Shown here: piece after piece, positions 53,043 to 60,663 of the stretch
Position numbering within the stretch: position 1 is the first letter of the stretch
Layout: every line of letters begins with the position of its first letter
Assembly: GCF_020400585.1 (NCBI RefSeq)
Contig: NZ_JAINVF010000005.1
Span: 248,001 to 312,000 of the forward strand
Direction of reading: 5' to 3'
Origin: Streptomyces sp. NK08204
Lineage (GTDB): Bacteria; Actinomycetota; Actinomycetes; Streptomycetales; Streptomycetaceae
Length of the DNA: 64,000 nucleotides
Translations under genes and position numbers: made by a program
The notes under the pieces: generated by a model
Seen by the model: the letters and a program-made list of their open reading frames with translations, nothing else
Databases searched by the model: none
What the model was told of the DNA's origin: nothing

Positions 53043-54305
53043 TCACGCCTCCAACAACCGCTGCCCCACGTATTCGCCCTCGGCCGCTCCGCCAGGCACC
53101 GCAAACAGGCCGCTCGCCTCGTGCCGGACGAACGCCGACAGGGCGTCACCCCGGTCGAGCTTGCGCTGCACCGGCACGAAACCGCGCAGCGGGTCGGCCT
53201 GCCAGCAGACGAACAGCAGGCCGGCGTCCGGAGCACCGTCCGCGTCGAAGCCGTCGTGGTACGAGAACGGGCGCCGCAGCATGGCCGCGCCCCCGTTGCG
53301 GTCGGGCCTGCTGATCCGGGCGTGCGCGTTGAGCGGGACGACGTACTGCCCGCTCGCGTCGGTCTTCTCCAGATCCATCGCGGTGATCTCGTCACCCCCG
53401 GACAGGGGGGCCCCGTTGTCCTTGCGGCGCCCGATCACCGCCTCCTGTGCCGTGAGGGACAGCTTCTCCCAGTCGTCCAGGAGCATGCGGATCCGGCGTA
53501 CGACGGCGTAGGAGCCGTTCGCCATCCACGCGGGCTCGCCCGAGGCGGGCACGAAGATGCGTCGGTCGAAGTCGGGGTCGGCCGGCTTCGGGTTGCGGGT
53601 GCCGTCGAGCTGGCCCATGAGATTGCGGGCCGTCATGGGCTGGGCGGTGGCACCCGGGGTGCGGTTGAAACCGTTCATCTGCCAGCGGACGCGGGCCGCG
53701 GCCCCCGCGTCCTTCTGGAGCGCGCGCAGGGCGTGGAAGGCGACCAGGGCGTCGTCGGCGCCGATCTGCACCCACAGGTCGCCGTCGCTGCGTGCCTTGT
53801 CGAGGTGGTCGGAGGAGAAGGCGGGCAGTGGGTCGAGGGCGCTCGGTCGCTGCTTCTCCAGGCCGGTCCTGCCGAAGAAGGAGTGCCCGAAGCCGAAGGT
53901 GACCGTCAGCGAGGACGGGCCCGCGTCCCGGGCCACCCCGGTGTCGCCGTGCGGGGCCGCCTCGCCCGACATCAGCCGCTCGGCCGTCGCCGACCAGCGG
54001 CGCAGCAGGGCCGCCGCCTCCTTGCGGCCCGCGCCCGCGGCCAGGTCGAAGGCGACGAGATGGCCGCACGCCTGAAGCCCCTCGGTGATGCCGGGCTGGT
54101 GTTTCCCGTGAAACATCGCCCGGCCGGAGCCCACCGAGGTGAGCGGGGTGGCCCGGTCGGGCGCGGCGGCGTAGCCGACGGCCCCGCCGGCCGCGCCGAG
54201 TACGAGGCCGGTGGCGCCCGCGGTGCCGAGCAGGGTCCGGCGTGAGAGACCCTCGGAAATGGTCTCCCTGGGGGCGGTCGTTCGGGGACGGGACTGGTCA
54301 GCCAT
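53043..54305 (-). CDS. dtpA: Tat-exported DyP-type haem peroxidase (DtpA/EfeB-like)
   Basis: A 420-residue secreted peroxidase. The twin-arginine signal is SRRTLLG (21-27) followed by a hydrophobic core. The DyP haem motif is GQLDGTRNP (D234 is the distal Asp of GxxDG), the proximal His is H328 in NAHARIS, and R345 is the likely distal Arg. In S. lividans the positional homologue DtpA is needed for maturation of the copper radical oxidase GlxA and for aerial growth (recalled literature). It is the last gene of the copper operon, 8 bp after the CopC-CopD gene. Codons 64-68 (FHGKH) carry a one-mismatch parS. Confidence 0.93.
   Translation of the reverse strand: MADQSRPRTTAPRETISEGLSRRTLLGTAGATGLVLGAAGGAVGYAAAPDRATPLTSVGSGRAMFHGKHQPGITEGLQACGHLVAFDLAAGAGRKEAAALLRRWSATAERLMSGEAAPHGDTGVARDAGPSSLTVTFGFGHSFFGRTGLEKQRPSALDPLPAFSSDHLDKARSDGDLWVQIGADDALVAFHALRALQKDAGAAARVRWQMNGFNRTPGATAQPMTARNLMGQLDGTRNPKPADPDFDRRIFVPASGEPAWMANGSYAVVRRIRMLLDDWEKLSLTAQEAVIGRRKDNGAPLSGGDEITAMDLEKTDASGQYVVPLNAHARISRPDRNGGAAMLRRPFSYHDGFDADGAPDAGLLFVCWQADPLRGFVPVQRKLDRGDALSAFVRHEASGLFAVPGGAAEGEYVGQRLLEA
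54101..54114. promoter_or_regulatory. parS: parS-like site (one mismatch) inside dtpA
   Basis: GTTTCCCGTGAAAC differs from the consensus at one position and lies within the dtpA coding sequence, where it encodes FHGK. Confidence 0.65.
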
Positions 54306-54313
54306 GGTGTCGT

Positions 54314-56323
54314 TCAGCCGATCTGCGCGTGCTTGGAGACGGTCGCCTGGTCGATGTCGGAGGTCCGCACGGTGACGGCGATCTTCCAGTCGCCCGCCAT
54401 GGGGATCTGCACTCCGGCCGCCGACCAGTGGGCGGTGGCGAGGTGGTCGGGGGTCACGGGAAGTGGCCCGATCTTCTTCGCCTCGAGGGTGAAGGAGACC
54501 TTCACCTCCGGGACGTCGAAGGCGCGGCCGTTGGGCCGCTCGACGTAGACGTGCAACAGGTTGCCGCCCACGCGTGCGGGGTCGAGGTCGACACGTACGA
54601 CGCCCTTGCCGTCGGGGCCGCCGGTGTCGAAGGGCATGTCCAGGGTCAGCGCGCCGGAAGCGGACCTTGCGGCTGTGCCGGAAGGGGACGAGGCGGCGGC
54701 CTTGGCGTCCTGCTCGGTGCGGCCCGGCTCGGTCTGGGTCAGCAGGGTGGTGACGGCGAGCACGACGACCGCGACGCTCGCCTCGGCGAACACCGAGCGG
54801 CGCAGCCCGGAGCGGTGCGGATCGGCGTCCCGCAGCCGCTTGCGCCGGGCGGCGTCCATCGCGGCCCGCTGGCGGGCGAGCTGAGCTGCGCGCTGAGTGT
54901 CGGGGGTGTCAAGGGTGACGGTCGTGGCGGTGGTGTCGCTCGGACTGGTGCGGGGGCCGTCCGCGTCGTCGATGCCGGACCCGTCCGCGTCGTCGGTGGC
55001 CTCGCTGTGCCCTGTCGGCTCGCCGTCGCCGGTGGCCTCGCCGTCGCCGGTCGCCTCGCTGCCTCCTGTGGGCTCGCTGTCCCCGGCGGCTTCGCTGTCC
55101 AGGCCGTGTGTCCAGCGGCGCGACATGCGTGCGATGCCGAGCAGCAGCGCCACGAGCCCGATCTTGACCAGGAGCAGCTGCCCGTACCGGGTCTCGGTCA
55201 GCGCCGACCAGGAGCCGAGCTGGCGCCACGACTGGTAGGTGCCGGTGACGACCAGCGTGGCGACGGCGCCGAGGGCGAGGCGGGAGAAGCGGCGGGCGGC
55301 GGCGGCACCGACCGGGGTGTCGGCGGGCGCCCGGTACAGGGCGACCAGGAGTGCGGTGAGACCGCCCAGCCAGCCGGCGACGGCCAGCAGATGAACGATG
55401 TCGACGGGCATGGCGAGGCCCGGCTGGAGCCCGGTGGAGGCATGCTCGGCCATCGCCCAGCTCGCCGCCAGCCCGGCGGCGACGACCACCCCGCCGACCG
55501 CGAGGCCGAACGTCAGATCGCGCTTCTCCGCGCTTTCCTCCCGCCGGTTGTAGGCGCCGAACAGGACGGCGAGGAACAGCGCGGCCGTGGACAGCAGCAA
55601 CAGCCGGGAGACCAGCGCGGCGCCGCTCTTGGTCTGCAGAACCTGGTCGAGCAGGCCGAGGTCGAAGACGTCGGCGAACTTCCCGGAGGTGGTGTACGAG
55701 CCACGCAGGAGCAGTAGCCACAGCGTGCCGGCGGTGAGCGCGAGCCATCCGCCGACGACCAGCCGTTGCAGGGGCCGCACGCCCGACCCGCGCGGCCAGC
55801 AGGCGAGTACGAAGGCGGCGCCGCCCACCAGCACGATGAAGCCGGCGTACGACACGTACCGCCCGAGTCCGTAGAGCACGCCGACGAAGCCGCCGCCCGC
55901 CGTCGGCCCGGCGCCGGAGACGACGGTGTGCGAGGGCGCCCCGATGGAGAAGGTGTAGGCGCCGGAGACGGGATGGCTGTCGGCCGACACGACCTGGTAG
56001 GTCACCGTGTAGGTGCCCTTGCTGAGGCCGCTCTTGAGGTGCACGGCGTACGTCGACCCGCTCACGGCGGCCGGCGGGCCCGTCTGGACCGGCTTGCCCC
56101 TGGGGTCGAGGACGCGCAGCGAGTCGTCGCTCAGCGCCACCTTCTCCGAGAAGGTGAGTGACACCTGGGCGGGCGCCTTGTCGACCACCACCCCCTGCGC
56201 GGGGGAGCTGCCGGTCAGCGCGGCGTGCGCGGAGGCCGGGCCGGCGCCTGCCAGCAGGGCGCCGGTCACGGCGAGGAGCAGCAGCACCAGGGTCCGCAGG
56301 CGGGGGGTGATGGTCCGCGTCAA
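54314..56323 (-). CDS. CopC-CopD fusion with C-terminal YtkA/FixH-like domain
   Basis: A 669-residue copper protein. A signal peptide ends at ASA; the mature N-terminal His (HAALTGSSPAQG) and the DSHPVSG loop are the CopC copper ligands (residues about 33-130). CopD-type transmembrane domain follows, with about eight helices (to about residue 400). Next come a low-complexity linker of repeated ATGDGE/SEPTG-like units (55000-55110 in DNA), one more membrane helix (FAEASVAVVVLAVTTLL) and a final beta-domain (LTLDMPFDTGGPDGKG, VYVERPNGRAFDV) resembling YtkA/FixH. It probably binds copper outside and helps import it. It lies 22 bp after the PCuAC gene and 8 bp before dtpA. Confidence 0.9.
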   Translation of the reverse strand: MTRTITPRLRTLVLLLLAVTGALLAGAGPASAHAALTGSSPAQGVVVDKAPAQVSLTFSEKVALSDDSLRVLDPRGKPVQTGPPAAVSGSTYAVHLKSGLSKGTYTVTYQVVSADSHPVSGAYTFSIGAPSHTVVSGAGPTAGGGFVGVLYGLGRYVSYAGFIVLVGGAAFVLACWPRGSGVRPLQRLVVGGWLALTAGTLWLLLLRGSYTTSGKFADVFDLGLLDQVLQTKSGAALVSRLLLLSTAALFLAVLFGAYNRREESAEKRDLTFGLAVGGVVVAAGLAASWAMAEHASTGLQPGLAMPVDIVHLLAVAGWLGGLTALLVALYRAPADTPVGAAAARRFSRLALGAVATLVVTGTYQSWRQLGSWSALTETRYGQLLLVKIGLVALLLGIARMSRRWTHGLDSEAAGDSEPTGGSEATGDGEATGDGEPTGHSEATDDADGSGIDDADGPRTSPSDTTATTVTLDTPDTQRAAQLARQRAAMDAARRKRLRDADPHRSGLRRSVFAEASVAVVVLAVTTLLTQTEPGRTEQDAKAAASSPSGTAARSASGALTLDMPFDTGGPDGKGVVRVDLDPARVGGNLLHVYVERPNGRAFDVPEVKVSFTLEAKKIGPLPVTPDHLATAHWSAAGVQIPMAGDWKIAVTVRTSDIDQATVSKHAQIG

Positions 56324-56345
56324 GGTGGTCCCTTTCTCAGCGGCG

Positions 56346-56804
56346 TCAGTGGCCGGTCGACGGGTTGTACGTGGCGGACTTCACCGGCATCTCGACGGTG
56401 AGGGATCCCGACTTGGCGAACGTGAGCCTCACGGTGACCGTCGTACCCTGCTCCGGCTTCCGCTTCAGCCGCTCGAACATCAGGTGGTTGCCACCGCTGC
56501 GGAACACCAGTCGGCCGTGGGCGGGCACGGGGAAGGAGGACTTCTCCGTCATGGTCCCGCCGGCGGTGCTGTGCAGGGTGACCTCGCCGGCGACGTCGCT
56601 GGTGACCGAGGTCAGCTCGTCCTTCGCCCCGCCCTTGTTGACGATCGTCAGGAAACCGGCGGCCATGTCGGCGGTCACCGGTTGCGGCATGTAGGAGGAG
56701 CTGACCGACAGTTCGGCCCTGTCGGAGTCGGAGCCGGAGCCGGAGCAGCCGGCCAGGGCCAGGGCCCCAGCGAGCGCGGCTGCGGTCCGGACCGCACGCC
56801 TCAC
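56346..56804 (-). CDS. PCuAC-type copper chaperone (lipoprotein)
   Basis: A 152-residue extracytoplasmic Cu(I) chaperone. The lipobox LALAGC puts the lipid-modified Cys at residue 20. The copper set is H78, M85, H107 and M109; M85-X21-H107-X-M109 exactly matches the PCuAC M-X21-HXM spacing. In S. lividans the homologue ECuC passes copper on to Sco. Its GTG overlaps the stop of the Sco gene (GTGA, 56801-56804). Confidence 0.92.
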   Translation of the reverse strand: MRRAVRTAAALAGALALAGCSGSGSDSDRAELSVSSSYMPQPVTADMAAGFLTIVNKGGAKDELTSVTSDVAGEVTLHSTAGGTMTEKSSFPVPAHGRLVFRSGGNHLMFERLKRKPEQGTTVTVRLTFAKSGSLTVEMPVKSATYNPSTGH

Positions 56805-57454
56805 GGCTTGGCTCCTTCGACCAGCTTGGGCAGGTCCTTGGTGTAGTCGTCGACCGTGGCGTCCTCGCCGTAGAGGACGTAACCGGCGTCGGTCTTCGGC
56901 GAGAACGCGATGACCTGGGTGCCGTGCATCGAGACGAGCTTGCCGTTCTTGTCCTTCGTCGTCGGCTCGACGGCGATGCCGACGGTGCGGGCGCCGGCCT
57001 GGATGGCCTTGAAGTCGCCGGTGAGACCGATGAACCGCGGGTCGATGCCCTTGAGCCACTTGCCCAGCTCGGCGGGGGTGTCACGAGCCGGGTCGGTGGT
57101 GACGAACACGACCCTGAGCTCGTTCTGCTCGGCCTTGGGCAGCGCCTTCTTGGCTACGGCGATGTTGCTCATCGTCGCCGGGCAGACGTCGGGGCAGTGG
57201 GTGTAACCGAAGTAGATCAGGGTCGGGTGGCCCTTGGTCTCCTTGCGCAGGTCGTACCTCTTGCCGTGCGTGTCGGTGAGGATGAGGTCCGGCTTGTCGA
57301 ACGGCTGGTCGAGGACGGTGGCGGCCTTGCCCGAGCCGGTCTCCTCGGAGACCGCGGCGACCGGCGTCTTGCCGTCGTCCTTGCTGCCGCAGGCGGAGAG
57401 GGTCAGGGCGGCGGCGGCGAGCAGCGTGGCCGCGGCGAACGTCTTCTTGCGCAT
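56801..57454 (-). CDS. Sco-family copper chaperone (lipoprotein)
   Basis: A 217-residue thioredoxin-fold protein. The lipobox LSAC gives a lipidated Cys22. Copper ligands are C87 and C91 in CPDVC and H177 in SMHGTQ, the standard Sco set. Sco delivers copper to cytochrome c oxidase Cu-A or, in S. lividans, to GlxA and the oxidase (recalled). ATG 57454 follows GGGAC; ATG 57460 is an alternative. Overlaps the PCuAC start by 4 nt. Confidence 0.94.
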   Translation of the reverse strand: MRKKTFAAATLLAAAALTLSACGSKDDGKTPVAAVSEETGSGKAATVLDQPFDKPDLILTDTHGKRYDLRKETKGHPTLIYFGYTHCPDVCPATMSNIAVAKKALPKAEQNELRVVFVTTDPARDTPAELGKWLKGIDPRFIGLTGDFKAIQAGARTVGIAVEPTTKDKNGKLVSMHGTQVIAFSPKTDAGYVLYGEDATVDDYTKDLPKLVEGAKP

Positions 57455-57543
57455 GAACATGTCCCAGAGGTGAGGGTTCGGGCGTGTACCGGGGGTCGTG
57501 CGAAGCGTCGCACGTCCCCCGGTACGCGATCCGGAACGGTGGA

Positions 57544-58299
57544 TCAGGAGGCGGTCCGGCGGCGGCCCGCGAGGACGCCGTAGGCCACGCCCGCGGCTCC
57601 GGCGACGATGCCGGCGACACCGAGCACGCGCGCGGTGGTGTCGCTGCCGTCGTGCGAGTCGGAGTTCTCGGCTGCGGCGGTGTTCCCTGCCGTGCCGGTG
57701 CTCTCGGCCTTGCCGGAGCCGTCGGAGTGTTCGGTGCCGTCGGCGGCCGACAGCTCCAGCACCGGTGCCGGCTTCTCGGGCTCGTCCTGGCCCTCCTGCG
57801 GCACCTCGATCCAGCGCACGACCTCCTTGTCGGAGTACGTCTGGATCGCCTTGAAGACGAGGCGGTCGGTGTTCTCCGGCAGCGCGCCGAGGGAGAGCGG
57901 GAAATTCTGGAAGTAGCCGGGCTCGATGCCCTTGCCGACCGCGGTCCAGGTGATCTTGGTGACGGCCTCGTCGATCTTCTTGCCGTGCATCGTGAGCGGC
58001 TTGTCGAGCTTGGCCTTGGTGACCTGGACGTTCCAGCCGGCCAGCGGCTCGGGCATGACCGAGGTCAGCGGGTGGTCCGCCGGGAAGTTCACCTCGAGCC
58101 TGGTGGTCGAGGCGTCGTCGCGCTCGTTGGGCACCTTGAAGTCGACCACCGCGTAACCGCCCTTCACCGCGGCGCCCTCGGGCTGCACGCCGACGTGCGC
58201 GAAGGCGGGCACGGAGAGGAAGAGGACGGACGCGCCGGCGACGGCAGCGGCGGCGGTGACACGAGAGGCGACACGAGAGGTGAAACGAGAAGCCTGCAT
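57544..58299 (-). CDS. YcnI-like (DUF1775) copper-binding membrane-anchored protein
   Basis: A 251-residue protein. The signal peptide (AAAAVAGASVLFLSVPAFA) is followed by a new N-terminal His (HVGVQPEGAA), the copper-binding residue of YcnI-type domains. The DUF1775 beta-domain spans about 35-170, with ATKITW-like strands and WNVQVTKAKLDKP. A Ser/Gly/Asp-rich linker leads to one C-terminal membrane helix (VLGVAGIVAGAAGVAYGVLA). YcnI domains bind copper outside the cell. It lies 89 bp upstream of sco in the same direction and is probably in the same transcript. Confidence 0.9.
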   Translation of the reverse strand: MQASRFTSRVASRVTAAAAVAGASVLFLSVPAFAHVGVQPEGAAVKGGYAVVDFKVPNERDDASTTRLEVNFPADHPLTSVMPEPLAGWNVQVTKAKLDKPLTMHGKKIDEAVTKITWTAVGKGIEPGYFQNFPLSLGALPENTDRLVFKAIQTYSDKEVVRWIEVPQEGQDEPEKPAPVLELSAADGTEHSDGSGKAESTGTAGNTAAAENSDSHDGSDTTARVLGVAGIVAGAAGVAYGVLAGRRRTAS

Positions 58300-58408
58300 G
58301 GCAGGGGCACTCCACTCTGAGTGAGGTCCGGAACGGGGATACGCGCACACGCGCGTGCCGCGCGACGGCGGCCCCCTCCGGTTGTCGTGGAGCGGTGGTC
58401 GCGTCGCG

Positions 58409-59308
58409 TCAGGCGGCGAGGAGGAAGACGGCGGCGGGCGGGCCGCGCCGGATCACCGTGTGCTGGAGTGCGGTGGTGTGCGGGGCGGGAGTCTCGTCGG
58501 TGGCGGTGCGGCGGCCACGCGGACCGTGCTCGGGCGCGGGCGGCAGCCCCGTGCACAGGGCGCGCACCAGCGCGAGCGCCGCGCGCAGCGACCGTACGAG
58601 CGCCCCTTCGGCAACTCCGTGCGCCGACAGCTCGATCAGCCGCAGCACGGCGAGATCGCCGCGGCGCAGCAGCCAGCCCGTGGCGACGGCCGCGAGGAGG
58701 TGGCCGAGCAGCATCGGAAGGGAGGGCAGCAGCGCGGCCGAGGCGCCGGCGGTGCCGGCCGCTTGGTGCACGGCTCCCATGGTTCCCGCGGCATCCGTCG
58801 CGGCGCCCGGCCGGGGGGAGGTGTGGAGGAGGTGGGCGTCGAGGAGGAGCCGGTAGGCGTGCCCGGGGGTCAGTGCCGAGGGGGTGGATCCGCACAGGAG
58901 CCGTGTGGCCCGTTCGACGAGCGCCGTGTCGTTCAACGGGGCGCTCAGCGACGCGTGCATCGAGCCCATCGAACCCATCGAGCCCGGGGACCCCATGGCG
59001 CCCGTCGGCAGGGCGCCGGAGCCCGTCGCCCCGTGCTGGCTCAGCCCGAACACGGTGTGCAGGACGGTCTGGCCGAGCGTGAGCAGCGCGGCGATGCCGG
59101 GCAGCGAGCGGGCCCGTCCCGCGAGCGGTGCCACGAGCAGCAGCGAACCGAGGAATCCCGCGCCGAGCGCCCACAGGGGCACACGCGCGCAGGAGGCCAG
59201 GACGTGCCCGGCCGCGGCCAGCACGACACAGACCGCGGCGAACACCGCGGCCCGCAGGATCCGGAGCGCGGCGCCGGGGCGCGCCGTGCGCGGGTGGGGG
59301 GCAGTCAT
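58409..59308 (-). CDS. Membrane protein with a Gly-Ser-Met repeat, first gene of the copper operon
   Basis: A 299-residue protein with several hydrophobic helices (ALRILRAAVFAAVCVVLAAA, LGAGFLGSLLLVAPLAG, ALLPSLPMLLGHLLAAVATGW). An external loop contains the unusual GSMGSMGSM-HAS run, and His residues occur near membrane borders (HTVFGLSQHGATG). No family was recognised. Spacing (109 bp) and strand suggest it leads the ycnI-sco-pcuAC-copCD-dtpA transcript. The Met/His-rich loop suggests copper binding; this is inference. Confidence 0.75.
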   Translation of the reverse strand: MTAPHPRTARPGAALRILRAAVFAAVCVVLAAAGHVLASCARVPLWALGAGFLGSLLLVAPLAGRARSLPGIAALLTLGQTVLHTVFGLSQHGATGSGALPTGAMGSPGSMGSMGSMHASLSAPLNDTALVERATRLLCGSTPSALTPGHAYRLLLDAHLLHTSPRPGAATDAAGTMGAVHQAAGTAGASAALLPSLPMLLGHLLAAVATGWLLRRGDLAVLRLIELSAHGVAEGALVRSLRAALALVRALCTGLPPAPEHGPRGRRTATDETPAPHTTALQHTVIRRGPPAAVFLLAA

Positions 59309-59509
59309 GGCCCGCTCATCATCGCACTGGGCCCGTCCGCGCCGTACGGCAGGTCCACGCCTCATACACCGTTTTCTACCGGGGCGCATCGCCCGTATGG
59401 GCTGAGTCACGTCAAGGGGGTGCTTACGGGCAGGTACGGGCGGCAATACGTACCACGTACGGACGGCAGTTGGTGACGGTATGTCGAGCCGCGGCCAGGA
59501 GGCTGGAGC

Positions 59510-59968
59510 ATGAGCATCTGGTGGTCACTCCATCTGCGGCGCGAGGCCGCGAGCGTGCCGCTCGCGCGGCGGCTGCTGATCGGCACCATGGAGACGGCGG
59601 GCGTCGATCCGGAGATCTCCTACGACTTGTCCGTCGCGCTCGGCGAGGCCTGCGCGAACGCGGTCGAGCACGGCGGGAGCGCGACGCCCGGCGGTTCCTC
59701 GGAGGCGTACCGGGTGACCGCCTACCTCGACGGTGACAAGTGCCGTATCGAGGTGACCGATTCCGGGCCAGGATTCGCTCCCGGCCTCGCCCGCATCCAG
59801 GACATCAGGCCGGCCCGCGCGGACGCCGAGCAGGGTCGCGGGCTGTGTCTGATCAGAGAACTCGCCGACCACGTGCACATCGGGGCCAGGCCGGGCCGGG
59901 GCGGGACGGTCGTGAGGTTCGACAAGATCCTCAAATGGAAGGAGGACCCGTCCCTGCTCACGGCGTGA
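59510..59968 (+). CDS. RsbW/SpoIIAB-like ATP-binding regulator
   Basis: A 152-residue GHKL-fold ATPase (HATPase_c_2), a typical anti-sigma-factor kinase. The N-box is LGEACANAVEHGG, the G1 box is VTDSGPGF and the G2 box is QGRGLCLIRELAD. Streptomyces has dozens of such stand-alone proteins, many of unknown partner. No adjacent sigma factor or antagonist gene is seen; the PP2C gene at the right edge could be a functional partner in the wider pathway. Ribosome binding site GGAGG-like sequence (GGAGGCTGGAGC) precedes the ATG. Confidence 0.9.
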   Translation: MSIWWSLHLRREAASVPLARRLLIGTMETAGVDPEISYDLSVALGEACANAVEHGGSATPGGSSEAYRVTAYLDGDKCRIEVTDSGPGFAPGLARIQDIRPARADAEQGRGLCLIRELADHVHIGARPGRGGTVVRFDKILKWKEDPSLLTA

Positions 59969-60038
59969 CGGCCCGTTGCGCAGGCCGGCCGGTCCGTGCG
60001 GCGGTCCGCCCGCAGATCGGCCGCGTTACAGTGCGCGC

Positions 60039-60620
60039 ATGCTCTTCGAAGACGGCGGGCTCATGGGGAACGAGGAGATAGCGGCCGGTGTGACGTTGCG
60101 GCTCCTGTCCGCACAGGACGCGCAGGGACTCTGCCTCGCCTACCTCGTGAACCGGGCGCACCTCGAACCATGGGAGCCGGTCAGGCCCGCGTCCTTCTTC
60201 ACCGTCGCGGGGCAGGCGGCGCGCATCGACGGGCTGATGCGGCAGTTCGCGGACGGTCTCGCGGTGCCATGGGTGCTCGAGGCGGCCGACGGGCGGATCG
60301 TCGGCAGGATCACCCTGACGGGTATCTCCCGGGGGCCTTTCTGCAGTTCGTATCTCGGCTACTGGGTGGCCGCCGACCAGCAGAACAAGGGGCTGGCCAC
60401 CGCCGCCGTGAACACGGTCGCCCGGATCGCGCGGGACGCGCTCGACCTGCACCGGCTCGAGGCGTCCACGCTGCCGGAGAACACCGGATCGCAGCGTGTT
60501 CTGGAGAAGTGCGGATTCGTGCCGATCGGTCTGGCCGCGCAGTACCTGCACATCGACGGCGTATGGCGTGACTGCCGTCTCTTCCAGCGGATCCTGCACG
60601 ACCACGACCCGCAGCTGTGA
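60039..60620 (+). CDS. RimJ/RimL-type GNAT acetyltransferase
   Basis: A 193-residue GNAT of the ribosomal-protein/aminoglycoside-like branch: VTLRLLSAQDAQGLCLAYLV, NRAHLEPWEPVRPASFFT, ISRGPFCSSYLGYWVAADQQ, NKGLATAAVNTVARIA (motif A) and LEASTLPENTGSQRVLEKCGF (motif B). TACAGT (60027-60032) lies 6 nt before ATG 60039, indicating a leaderless message; ATG 60063 is an alternative. It may acetylate an N-terminus or a small molecule. Confidence 0.88.
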   Translation: MLFEDGGLMGNEEIAAGVTLRLLSAQDAQGLCLAYLVNRAHLEPWEPVRPASFFTVAGQAARIDGLMRQFADGLAVPWVLEAADGRIVGRITLTGISRGPFCSSYLGYWVAADQQNKGLATAAVNTVARIARDALDLHRLEASTLPENTGSQRVLEKCGFVPIGLAAQYLHIDGVWRDCRLFQRILHDHDPQL

Positions 60621-60663
60621 GCCTGCGCCGACGGTCCGTCCGTACCTGACGCGGTGTCCGTCT

